Positions 30,699 to 38,114 of a DNA stretch of 64,000 bases are shown here, in pieces. The notes beneath the pieces were generated by a model, which worked only from the letters and a program-made list of their open reading frames with translations, was not told where the DNA came from and ran no database searches. The translations under genes were made by a program, and so were the position numbers. Location: positions 1 through 64,000 of the forward strand of contig NZ_JAHKKG010000024.1 in the NCBI RefSeq assembly GCF_018829635.1, in the 5' to 3' direction. Every line of letters begins with the position of its first letter. Position 1 is the first letter of the stretch. Origin of the DNA: Paractinoplanes bogorensis. Its GTDB lineage: Bacteria; Actinomycetota; Actinomycetes; Mycobacteriales; Micromonosporaceae.

Positions 30699-31100
30699 TC
30701 GCTGGGTACCGGAGATCACGATCAGTTACAGAAACGCGATCAAAAGGTCGGCAGGAGGGCACGGACCGTACTACATTGATAGGAGCGTTGGTCACCCGGT
30801 GCTGCCTGCAAGCCGCAGAACCGGACAAAGAGGGCGTGAGCCAGCTCACCCGCCCGGAGAAACTTCCGGCGCTACCCTTGACATCGCGAGAGTTCGTGAA
30901 AGCATTCACAAGCGATAAGAAGTAACCGGTAGCCGGTTGCGCGCGTTTCCAATCCAGAAGCGCCGTACGGCTTCCGATAACACAAAAGCTTGCTACGCAT
31001 GGCGAGCCGCGGGTCACTCACCGCCGGACGCCACCGCGAACGCATAGGTAAACCAGTAACGCAATTCATTACCCCATCCGAAACAAGGAGTGTTGCCGCC
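30699..31100 (+). promoter_or_regulatory. Long upstream region of whiB1
   Basis: No gene is supported in these 402 bases. They hold a TTGACA hexamer (30878-30883), a Crp-type site (30895-30910, listed separately) and an A+T-richer stretch leading to an AAGGAG ribosome binding site before whiB1. The length suggests a long untranslated leader with layered control. Confidence 0.6.
30895..30910. promoter_or_regulatory. Crp/GlxR-type cAMP-receptor site upstream of whiB1
   Basis: CGTGAAAGCATTCACA matches the consensus GTGA-N6-TCAC exactly in both half sites. Its centre lies about 200 bases before the whiB1 ATG. In Mycobacterium tuberculosis the Crp protein Rv3676 controls whiB1 through such sites, which supports the call. 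No Crp gene is in the window. Confidence 0.65.
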
Positions 31101-31355
31101 ATGGACTGGCGTCACGATGCGATCTGCCGCGACGAGGACCCGGAGCTGTTCTTCCCGATCGGGACGTCCGGCCCCGCGCTCCTGCAGGTCGAGCAGGCCA
31201 AGGCCGTGTGCCGGCGGTGTCCCGTGACCGAGGACTGCCTCACGTGGGCCCTCGAGTCCGGTCAGGACGCCGGCGTATGGGGCGGGATGAGCGAAGACGA
31301 ACGGCGCGCGGTCAAGCGTCGCGGCGGCCTGCGGGTCGGAGCTCCCACCGCCTGA
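31101..31355 (+). CDS. whiB1: WhiB1/WblE-type iron-sulfur transcription regulator
   Basis: This 84-residue Wbl protein has the four [4Fe-4S] cysteines (Cys9, Cys37, Cys40 and Cys46), the G(V/I)WGG turn (GVWGGMSEDERR) and a basic C-terminus (VKRRGG). The length and sequence fit the WhiB1/WblE branch, which is essential in mycobacteria, binds SigA and responds to nitric oxide. The ATG follows AAGGAG. Its neighbourhood further right (pdtaS, biotinyl protein, rsrA, sigR) parallels Rv3219-Rv3223c, which supports orthology. Confidence 0.92.
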   Translation: MDWRHDAICRDEDPELFFPIGTSGPALLQVEQAKAVCRRCPVTEDCLTWALESGQDAGVWGGMSEDERRAVKRRGGLRVGAPTA

Positions 31356-31375
31356 ATCAATCCCCCACAGCATTT

Positions 31376-31404
31376 ACGCCCCGGGCCGTTCGGCACCGGG
31401 GCGT
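31376..31404 (+). terminator. Terminator after whiB1
   Basis: ACGCCCCGG pairs with CCGGGGCGT around an 11-base loop and is followed by CTTGCTGTTT. It lies 20 bases after the whiB1 stop. Confidence 0.8.
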
Positions 31405-31708
31405 CTTGCTGTTTCCGGCCGACTACTCAGCGCGTCGAATCCTGAGAGCTTCGTGAGAGGTTCGCCGAACGCGCTAATTCGATCACGTTGGGTTTCATCG
31501 AGAATCCACGAAATGATCTCGAAATTGCGCGACGACCACCAATGGTCCACATTCCCCGCACGCCGCGTGGCGATAGGCGGAGCGCACAACGCCCGGTAAC
31601 GCAGAGCCACCAATTTAGGGTTGCCTTACCGATCCTCTTAGGAGATTCCCGGTAGTTTGCGCGGTATACAGCGGCGAACGCCCAACTGGCGAATCGAGCA
31701 GCGCTCTC
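31405..31708. other. Gene-free interval between convergent whiB1 and chelatase genes
   Basis: I see no supported gene. The interval is A+T-richer than its surroundings and contains an inverted pair TCGAGA...TCTCGA, which may help stop transcription from the minus-strand sulfur operon. Confidence 0.4.
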
Positions 31709-32434
31709 TCAGGCGGCGGCGTGCAGGCTTCGGCCGGTAGCGGCCAGCACGCGGGCGGCCACGAGACGTACGAGCTCGGGCGCATCACCCAGCGGTGGCG
31801 CCACCGCCACGGCGCCGGCCCCCAGAGCCGAGCGCACCGCCACGTCGTACAGGAAGCCCGGAGCGAGGAAATAGGTCGCCATCCCGATGCGGCGGGCACC
31901 GGACGCCCACAGACGGCTCACAGCCGCGCCGGGGTCGGGCGGGGAGGCCGAGGCATACGCGGGCACGCACGGGACGCTCAGACGGGCACTGAGGGCGTCC
32001 GCGGCCCACATGATCGTTTCCCGGGCGACAGCGTCACGTGTGCCGGCCGCGGCCAGCACGACGCCATCGAAAGAACCGGGCAGCAGTCGTACGAGACCAT
32101 CGATGAGACCGGCCGGCCCCAGGACGTCGGCCAGCGTCACGTCGACGGGCAAAGAGGCGGCGTCGTCGAGGATGGCCGGCACGTCGACCCGCCCGTGGTA
32201 GGCCGCCGTCAGCAGCAGCGGCACCAGCACGGCCCGGCGACCCGGCAGCGCGGCCAGCACGTCGAGCGGACGCGGCCCCGCGTGATCGAGGAACGACGCG
32301 TGCACGTCCCACGACGGGTGGGCCCGGCGCACCGCCCGGGCGAGCGCGTGAGTGGACTCGGCCGCCCGCGGGTCCCGGCTGCCGTGAGCGACCAGGACGA
32401 CCGCGAGACGGTCGGTCAGACGTGCAGACCGCAT
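31709..32434 (-). CDS. CbiX/SirB-type sirohydrochlorin chelatase
   Basis: This 241-residue class II chelatase has the N-terminal VLVAHGSRDPRAAES motif with the metal-binding His, and a second half with RIGMATYFLAPGFLYD. It probably inserts iron into sirohydrochlorin to make siroheme, the cofactor of the sulfite reductase encoded at the head of the same operon. Its ATG at 32434 overlaps the cysH end by 19 bases. The order matches the mycobacterial nirA-cysH-che1 cluster. Confidence 0.9.
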   Translation of the reverse strand: MRSARLTDRLAVVLVAHGSRDPRAAESTHALARAVRRAHPSWDVHASFLDHAGPRPLDVLAALPGRRAVLVPLLLTAAYHGRVDVPAILDDAASLPVDVTLADVLGPAGLIDGLVRLLPGSFDGVVLAAAGTRDAVARETIMWAADALSARLSVPCVPAYASASPPDPGAAVSRLWASGARRIGMATYFLAPGFLYDVAVRSALGAGAVAVAPPLGDAPELVRLVAARVLAATGRSLHAAA

Positions 32435-33180
32435 TCGGTCTTCTCGAACATCGCCCAGCGGCCCGCGCGCGGGTCCTCGCCGGCCTTGGTGCGGCGGGTG
32501 CACGGCCAGCAGCCGATCGAGCCGTAGCCCATCTTGAACAGCTCGTTGACCGGCACGTTCCACCGGCTGATGTAGCGGTCCACATCGGCCTGGGTCCAGG
32601 CCGCGATCGGGTTGACCTTGACCTTGCCCTTCTTCGGGTCGAAGGCCACGACCGGCGTGTTGGCCCGGGTCGGCGACTCGTCACGGCGCAGGCCGGTGGC
32701 CCACGAGTCGTACTCGGACAGGGCGCGCTCGAGCGGCTCGACCTTGCGCAGGAAGCAGCACTCGTCGGGGCTGCGGGCGAACAGCCGCGGCCCGAGCTCG
32801 CCGTCCTGCTGGCCGACCGTCTGGCGCGGACGGATCGAGCGGACGTTCACGTCCATGGTCGCGGCCACGATGTCGCGCACCTTGAGCGTCTCGGGGAAGT
32901 GCAGGCCGGTGTCGAGGAAGACCACGTCGACGCCCGGCGCGACCCGGGAGAACAGGTGCGCCACGACGGCGTCGGCCATCGAGCTGGTGACGCAGAACCG
33001 GTCGCCGAAGGTGTCGGTCGCCCACTTGGCGATCACCTCGGCCGGGGCGCCCTCGAGGTCACGGCCGGCGTCGCGGGCCAGCGCCTCGAGCTCGTCGCGG
33101 GAGCGCCGGCCGGGGTCGACGGCAGCACTGCCGAAACCCAGGTTGACGAGATTGAGAGAAGTGGCAGCCACGACTGTCAT
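32416..33180 (-). CDS. cysH: Adenylylsulfate (APS/PAPS) reductase
   Basis: This 254-residue thioredoxin-dependent reductase of assimilatory sulfate reduction shows the substrate-binding segment VTSSMADAVVAHL, the Cys pair DECCFLRK, CWPC further on, and the C-terminal catalytic motif ECGLH. The CC...CxxC set marks the [4Fe-4S] type, which prefers adenylylsulfate. The ATG at 33180 follows GGGAGTG and overlaps the stop of the zinc-ribbon gene upstream (ATGA). It is co-transcribed with the sulfite reductase. Confidence 0.94.
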   Translation of the reverse strand: MTVVAATSLNLVNLGFGSAAVDPGRRSRDELEALARDAGRDLEGAPAEVIAKWATDTFGDRFCVTSSMADAVVAHLFSRVAPGVDVVFLDTGLHFPETLKVRDIVAATMDVNVRSIRPRQTVGQQDGELGPRLFARSPDECCFLRKVEPLERALSEYDSWATGLRRDESPTRANTPVVAFDPKKGKVKVNPIAAWTQADVDRYISRWNVPVNELFKMGYGSIGCWPCTRRTKAGEDPRAGRWAMFEKTECGLHV

Positions 33181-33335
33181 CGGTTCACTCCCTTGGAAAG
33201 CAGCCCGTTGAACTTGACCGTGAAAACCCGTGCGCAGGAGTGGCACTCCCACGCGCCGTGCGATGCCTCGTTGGGGTACAGGTCTTCGTCGCCGCAATAG
33301 GGGCAGTACAGGGGGGTCGACCGGGCGTCACTCAT
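33177..33335 (-). CDS. Small zinc-ribbon protein between sulfite reductase and cysH
   Basis: This 52-residue protein begins MSDARSTPLYCPYCGDEDLY and has a second pair, CHSC, 22 residues on, ending in a basic-polar tail. The CPYC...CHSC spacing is a zinc ribbon. It overlaps the sulfite reductase stop by four bases on one side and the cysH start by four on the other, so it is translated with both. Similar tiny proteins occur at this place in other actinobacterial sulfur operons; the role is not known. Metal delivery or complex assembly is a guess. Confidence 0.85.
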   Translation of the reverse strand: MSDARSTPLYCPYCGDEDLYPNEASHGAWECHSCARVFTVKFNGLLSKGVNR

Positions 33336-35026
33336 TTGATGAGCTCCTCGTCCGCGCGGACCACCCAGTTGGCGAATGTCTCGTCGGTCGACGAGCGGTC
33401 GGCCAGGTAGTTGCGGGCCACCCGCTCGACGTACCCGGGAAGCTCCTCGGCCGTGGCCTTGAGCCCGCGGACCTTGCGCCCGAAGCCGGCCGTCTCGCCC
33501 TTGGCCATGCCGAGCGCGCCGCCGAGGTGCACCTGGAAGCCCTCGACCTGCTCGCCGTGGGCGTTCATGACCAGCTGGCCCTTGAGCCCGATGTCGGCCA
33601 CCTGGGTGCGGGCGCAGGCGTTGGGGCAGCCGTTGATGTGGATCGAGATGTCGGCGTCGAAGTCGCGCAGCCGCTCCTCGAGCCGGGCCACCAGCTCTTC
33701 GCCGCGGGCCTTGGTCTCGACGATCGCCAGCTTGCAGTACTCGATGCCGGTGCAGGCCATGGTGCCGCGCCGCCAGGCCGACGGGCGCGCCTCGAGCCCG
33801 ATGTCGCGCAAGCCGCGCACGAGACCCTCGACGTTGTCGTCCGAAACATCCAGGACAAGCAGTTTCTGGTACGCCGTGAGCCGTACCCGGTCCGACCCGG
33901 CCGCCTCGGCCAGATCGGCCAGCTTCGCGAGTTGCCCGCCCGAGGAACGGCCGACCACCGGCGCCGCGCCGACGTAGTTACGCCCGTCGACCTGCTTGTG
34001 CACACCGATGTGGTCGATCGGCTTCTCGGGCAGCTCGGGCGGCGGGCCGTCGAGCAGGGTGCGGCCGAGGTACTCCTTCTCGAGGGTCTCGCGGAACTTG
34101 GCGACACCCCAGTCGGCCAGCAGGAACTTCAGACGGGCGCGGGTCCGCAGCCGGCGGTAGCCGTAGTCGCGGTAGATCCCGACCACGGCCTCCCAGACGT
34201 CCGGGATCTCGTTGAGCGGCACCCACACGCCGAGCCGCTCGGCCAGGCGCGGGTTGGTCGAGAGCCCGCCGCCGACCCAGAGGTCGAAGCCGGGGCCGTG
34301 CTCGGGGTGGTCGACGCCCAGGAACGAGATGTCGTTGACCTGGTAAGGCGTGTCGACCAGCCACGAGATGGACGACTTGAACTTGCGCGGCAGGTTGGAG
34401 TAGCGCGGGTCGCCGATGTAGCGCTCGAGGATCTCGTCGATCGCCGGGGTCGGGTCGATGACCTCGTCGACCGAGACGCCGGCCACGGGCGAGCCGAGCA
34501 CGATGCGCGGGCAGTCGCCGCACGCCTCGGTGGTCTGCAGGCCGACCGCTTCCAGGCGCCGCCAGATCTCCGGCATGTCTTCGACCCGGATCCAGTGCAG
34601 CTGGATGTTCTGCCGGTCGGTGATGTCGGCCGTGCCGCGGCCGAACTCCTCGGAGATCTGCGCGATGGTGCGCAGCTGGGCCAGGTTGAGCGCGCCGCCG
34701 TCGATGCGGACGCGGAGCATGAAGTACTCGTCCTCGAGCTCGTGCGGCTCGAGCACCGCCGTGCGCCCGCCGTCGATGCCCGCCTTGCGCTGGGTGTAGA
34801 GCCCCCACCAGCGGAACCGGCCGCGCAGGTCCTGCGGGTCGATCGACGCGAAACCGGTGTGGGCGTAGATGTTCTCGATGCGCGCGCGGACGTTGAGCGG
34901 GTTGTCGTCCTTCTTGATCCGCTCGTTGGGGTTCAGCGGCTCGCGGTGTCCGAGCGCCCACTGACCCTCGCCACGCGCCTTGCGGGGGCGGGCGGTGGGG
35001 CCTGCTGGGGTGCTGCTGGGCGCCAT
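33332..35026 (-). CDS. sir: Ferredoxin-dependent assimilatory sulfite reductase
   Basis: This 564-residue siroheme and [4Fe-4S] enzyme reduces sulfite to sulfide. The two ferredoxin-like halves are visible, with RFRWWGLYTQRKAG near the N-terminus, EACGDCPRIVLGSPVAGV and NGCPNACARTQVADIG supplying the cluster and siroheme Cys. The ATG at 35026 follows CGGAGGATC. It is the first large gene of an operon with a leader peptide upstream and the zinc ribbon, CysH and chelatase downstream. In mycobacteria the orthologue is NirA. Confidence 0.94.
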   Translation of the reverse strand: MAPSSTPAGPTARPRKARGEGQWALGHREPLNPNERIKKDDNPLNVRARIENIYAHTGFASIDPQDLRGRFRWWGLYTQRKAGIDGGRTAVLEPHELEDEYFMLRVRIDGGALNLAQLRTIAQISEEFGRGTADITDRQNIQLHWIRVEDMPEIWRRLEAVGLQTTEACGDCPRIVLGSPVAGVSVDEVIDPTPAIDEILERYIGDPRYSNLPRKFKSSISWLVDTPYQVNDISFLGVDHPEHGPGFDLWVGGGLSTNPRLAERLGVWVPLNEIPDVWEAVVGIYRDYGYRRLRTRARLKFLLADWGVAKFRETLEKEYLGRTLLDGPPPELPEKPIDHIGVHKQVDGRNYVGAAPVVGRSSGGQLAKLADLAEAAGSDRVRLTAYQKLLVLDVSDDNVEGLVRGLRDIGLEARPSAWRRGTMACTGIEYCKLAIVETKARGEELVARLEERLRDFDADISIHINGCPNACARTQVADIGLKGQLVMNAHGEQVEGFQVHLGGALGMAKGETAGFGRKVRGLKATAEELPGYVERVARNYLADRSSTDETFANWVVRADEELIK

Positions 35027-35102
35027 GTCGGCGATCCTCCGGGTTTCGTGGGCGCGGCTGGACGCTCACGGCGGAGGCTCGTGACTTCAGTGTCAGGAGA
35101 GG

Positions 35103-35123
35103 CCGGGCGTCTCGCGCGCCCGG
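35103..35123 (-). promoter_or_regulatory. Hairpin between the leader peptide and sulfite reductase
   Basis: CCGGGCG and CGCCCGG pair around a seven-base loop, 18 bases after the leader peptide stop and about 75 bases before the sulfite reductase start. It could act as an attenuator whose folding depends on leader translation. No U tract follows, so Rho-dependent attenuation is equally possible. Confidence 0.55.
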
Positions 35124-35141
35124 AAATGAAAACGGACGGCG

Positions 35142-35228
35142 TCAGGACGCCGGACACATCGCGCTGCGAACACGGCCGTAATCAACGTGGCGGCGAGCCA
35201 CGAAGCGGCGGTTCAGAGCAGCGGTCAT
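35142..35228 (-). CDS. Leader peptide of the sulfur assimilation operon
   Basis: This 28-residue open frame encodes a peptide with FVARRHVDYGRVRSAMC near its end. That resembles the short actinobacterial leader peptides (RRHVDL.RV.SA.C pattern) found upstream of sulfur and other biosynthetic operons. The ATG at 35228 follows GAGAGG with nine bases between. Cys is the fourth-last residue, so low cysteine could stall a ribosome there. Control of sulfite reductase expression by translation of this peptide is inferred. Confidence 0.78.
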   Translation of the reverse strand: MTAALNRRFVARRHVDYGRVRSAMCPAS

Positions 35229-35293
35229 GTCGGCAAGCCTCTCACGGCATTCGAATCTGGGCCAGTGCGGTCCAGATTTCGGGAGTGTGTCGT

Positions 35294-36835
35294 TCACCGC
35301 TTGCCCAGCGGCACCACCAGCACGGCCTCGGTGCCGCCGCCGGCCCGATTCCGCAGCTCGATGCTGCCGCGCAGCTCCCCGGTGGCCAGCGCGCGCACGA
35401 TCTGCAGGCCGAGCCGCTGGCTGTCCGGCTGGAAGTCGTCGGGCAGCCCCTGCCCGTTGTCGGCCACCGTGACGTGCAACTGCTTGCGGAACCGGTGGGC
35501 CGAGACGACGACCTCGCCGTCCCCTTCCGTGTCTTCCGGGGGGAGATCGTCCTCGCCGGCCGGGAAACCGTGCTCGACCGCGTTGATCAGCAGCTCGTTG
35601 AGCACCATGACCAGCGAGGTGGCGATTTCGGCGGGCAGCACGCCGAACGTGCCCTCACGCCGCATCTTCACCGGCACGCTGGTCGCCGCGACCTCGGAGG
35701 CGGCGGTGGCGACCCGGTCGACGATCCCGTCGAACTCGACCGCCTCGTCGCTCGACATCGACAGCGTCTCGTGCACCAGGGCGATCGAGGCGACCCGGCG
35801 CACCGACTCCTGCAACGCGATCTTGGCCTCGGGTGCGTCGACCCGGCGGGCCTGCAGGCGCAGCAGCGCGGCCACCGTCTGCAGGTTGTTCTTGACCCGG
35901 TGGTGGATCTCGCGGATCGTCGCGTCCTTGGTCATCAGGGCACGGTCGCGGCGGCGGACCTCGGTCACGTCGCGGACCAGCACCAGCGCGCCGATCGGCA
36001 CCCCGGCCGGCATCAGCGGCAGGGCCCGGATCAGCACGGTCGCGCCGCGGGCCTCCATCTCCTGCCGGGGCGGGGACTCGCCGCGCAGCGCCGAGAGGAT
36101 GCGCTCGGCGGTGTCGTTGCCCTCCAGCGGGTCGGCCGCGAGCCGGCTGGTCAGCGCCGAAAGCTCCTCGCCGACCAGGTGGGCGTTGAAGCCGAGACGC
36201 CGGTAGGCCGACTGGGCGTTCGGGCTGGCGTAGGTGACCTTGCCGCTGGCGTCGAGCCGGATCAGGCCGTCGCCGACCCGGGGCGCCGAGGTGGTCTCAC
36301 CCGGGTGACGGGGCGGCGGGAAGGTGCCGTCGGCGACCATCTGGGCCAGGTCGTCGGCGGTGGTCAGATAGTTGAGCTCGAGCTGGCTCGGCGTACGGGC
36401 GGTGGACAGGTTGGTGTCCCGCCCGATCACGGCGACGACCTCGCTGAAGCCCTCGTCGTGGTCGTTGAGGTCGCGCAGGCGTACGGGAATCGCCTCGTGC
36501 CGGGCCGGGGTGTCGCCGTACCAGACCGGATCGCCCTCGCGCCAGATCCGCTCCTGGGCGAAGGCGATGTCGAGGTGGGCCACCTCGGGACCGCCGACGA
36601 TCTTGCCGACCTGGTCGTCCTGGTACGCGGTCGGGGCGGTGGTCGGCCGCACCTGCGCGACACAGAGATAACGGCGCGGCTGCCCGTCCTCGCCCCGCAC
36701 CGGCACCCACATCAGCAGGTCGGCGAAGGAGAGGTCGGACAGCAGCTGCCAGTCACCGGCGAGCCGGTGCAGGTGGTCGATGTCGGCCGGCCCCAGACCG
36801 GTGTGTTCCTCGGCCAGATCACGCAACGTTGACAC
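35294..36835 (-). CDS. pdtaS: PdtaS-type sensor histidine kinase
   Basis: This 513-residue cytosolic kinase has an N-terminal GAF-like domain, a PAS domain (LIRLDASGKVTYASPNAQSA), and a HisKA_2 domain with the phospho-acceptor region REIHHRVKNNLQTVAALL (His near 311). The HATPase end shows NELLINAVEHGF and DNGQGLP. The orthologous kinase of M. tuberculosis, Rv3220c, works with the ANTAR RNA-binding regulator PdtaR; that gene is not here. GTG at 36835 starts the conserved STLRDLAEEH segment; no ribosome binding site is seen. Confidence 0.92.
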   Translation of the reverse strand: MSTLRDLAEEHTGLGPADIDHLHRLAGDWQLLSDLSFADLLMWVPVRGEDGQPRRYLCVAQVRPTTAPTAYQDDQVGKIVGGPEVAHLDIAFAQERIWREGDPVWYGDTPARHEAIPVRLRDLNDHDEGFSEVVAVIGRDTNLSTARTPSQLELNYLTTADDLAQMVADGTFPPPRHPGETTSAPRVGDGLIRLDASGKVTYASPNAQSAYRRLGFNAHLVGEELSALTSRLAADPLEGNDTAERILSALRGESPPRQEMEARGATVLIRALPLMPAGVPIGALVLVRDVTEVRRRDRALMTKDATIREIHHRVKNNLQTVAALLRLQARRVDAPEAKIALQESVRRVASIALVHETLSMSSDEAVEFDGIVDRVATAASEVAATSVPVKMRREGTFGVLPAEIATSLVMVLNELLINAVEHGFPAGEDDLPPEDTEGDGEVVVSAHRFRKQLHVTVADNGQGLPDDFQPDSQRLGLQIVRALATGELRGSIELRNRAGGGTEAVLVVPLGKR

Positions 36836-36903
36836 GCAGCAAGCGTGCCACGTCACTGTTACTGAGCGGCTAAGGCGGCTTCGCCGCACTGCAATTAAAT
36901 GGG

Positions 36904-37962
36904 TTACAGAGTCGTGGTCACCTTCTTCAGCCCCCGGGGCGCGTCCGGGTCCTCGCCGCGGGCCAGGGCCAGGGCGAGCGCCAGCTTCTGCAGCGGCAGG
37001 ATGTCGAGCAGCGCGCTGTAACGCTCGTCGGTCACCGCGGGCACGGAGAGCCGCCCGGCCGCCCCCGGCACGTCGGTCGCGCCGATCGTCACCACGTCGG
37101 CCCGCCGCTCGCCGAGCCGGGTCACCACGTCGCGCATCGACTGCCCGCCCGGGCCGTCGCCCACCACGGCGAGCACCGGCACGTCGGGGTCGGTCATGGC
37201 CAGCGGGCCGTGCAGCAGGTCGGCGCCCGAGAAGGCCAGCGCGGGCAGGTACGACGTCTCCATCAGCTTCAGCGCGGCCTCGCGCGCGGTCGGATAGGCG
37301 TAGCCGCGGCCGGTCGTCACCATCCTCGACGCGAACCGGTAGCGCTGCGCGAGGTCGTCGGCGGTCCGGTCGGCCAGCGCGTCCTCGGCCAGCTGGGGCA
37401 GCTTGTCGAGGGCGGCCCGCTCGTCGTCGGGCAGCGTGCCGTCGCCGGCGCGGATGCCCTCGATCAGCAGCAGAAGGGCGAGAAGCTCGGCCGTGTACGT
37501 CTTGGTGGCCGCGACCGCCCGCTCGTGCCCGGCCGCGACGTCGATCGACAGCTCGGCCGCCCGGGCCAGCGGCGACTCGGGGTTGTTGGTGACGGCCAGG
37601 GTGAGCCCGCCGGTCTCCCGGGCCACCTGGAGCACACCGGTCAGGTCGGGCGACCCGCCGCTCTGGCTGACGCCGACCACCAGAGTGTCGGTGAAGTCGG
37701 GCCGGGCGCCGAAGAGCGTGATCGCGCTCGGCGAGGCGCTGGCCACCGGCAAGCCGAGCCGGATCTCGGTCAGATAGGCGCCGTAGAGCGCGGCGTGGTC
37801 GGAGGTGCCCCGGGCCACGAAGACGACATTGCGGGGCCGGCGCCGCGCCACCTCGGCCGCCACCGCGGCGATCGCCCCGGCGTGCTCACCCTCGAGCAGC
37901 CGCGCGAATCCGCCCGGTTGTTCCGCGATGTCCGCGGCCATCCCGTGGCCTCGTGCTGTCAC
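36904..37962 (-). CDS. Double-SIS-domain glucosamine-6-phosphate deaminase/isomerase-like protein
   Basis: This 352-residue protein resembles the isomerase half of glucosamine-6-phosphate synthase without the glutaminase domain. SIS domain 1 has VFVARGTSDHAAL and VGVSQSGGSPD; SIS domain 2 has REAALKLMETSY and LLHGPLAM. Such NagB-II or AgaS-like proteins work on amino-sugar phosphates, which fits chitin and chitosan use by this organism. GTG at 37962 follows GGGGAGGAAC. The upstream palindrome at 38017 may be its operator. Confidence 0.85.
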   Translation of the reverse strand: MTARGHGMAADIAEQPGGFARLLEGEHAGAIAAVAAEVARRRPRNVVFVARGTSDHAALYGAYLTEIRLGLPVASASPSAITLFGARPDFTDTLVVGVSQSGGSPDLTGVLQVARETGGLTLAVTNNPESPLARAAELSIDVAAGHERAVAATKTYTAELLALLLLIEGIRAGDGTLPDDERAALDKLPQLAEDALADRTADDLAQRYRFASRMVTTGRGYAYPTAREAALKLMETSYLPALAFSGADLLHGPLAMTDPDVPVLAVVGDGPGGQSMRDVVTRLGERRADVVTIGATDVPGAAGRLSVPAVTDERYSALLDILPLQKLALALALARGEDPDAPRGLKKVTTTL

Positions 37963-38016
37963 GTGTTCCTCCCCTGACGACCTTGATGAGCGACTCTACG
38001 CTCGATTCGTGCGCAG

Positions 38017-38026
38017 TCTTGCAAGA
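38017..38026. promoter_or_regulatory. Palindrome upstream of the SIS-domain gene
   Basis: TCTTGCAAGA is a perfect palindrome 55 bases before the SIS gene start, in a short A+T-richer interval also upstream of the divergent TPR gene. It could bind an amino-sugar or LacI-type regulator. It does not match the DasR consensus. Confidence 0.4.
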
Positions 38027-38114
38027 AAGAGCTTACTTGGTCAACGTTTCGAGCACTAATGCGCAGCCGGTCTCCTACTGACAGGAGAGACGGTTTCCCC
38101 TACTGTCTTGCATC

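Noticed and set aside
33230..36832. A 1200-codon plus-strand frame across the sulfur operon and pdtaS
   Set aside because: It spans several confirmed minus-strand genes and intergenic signals, so it is a shadow frame.
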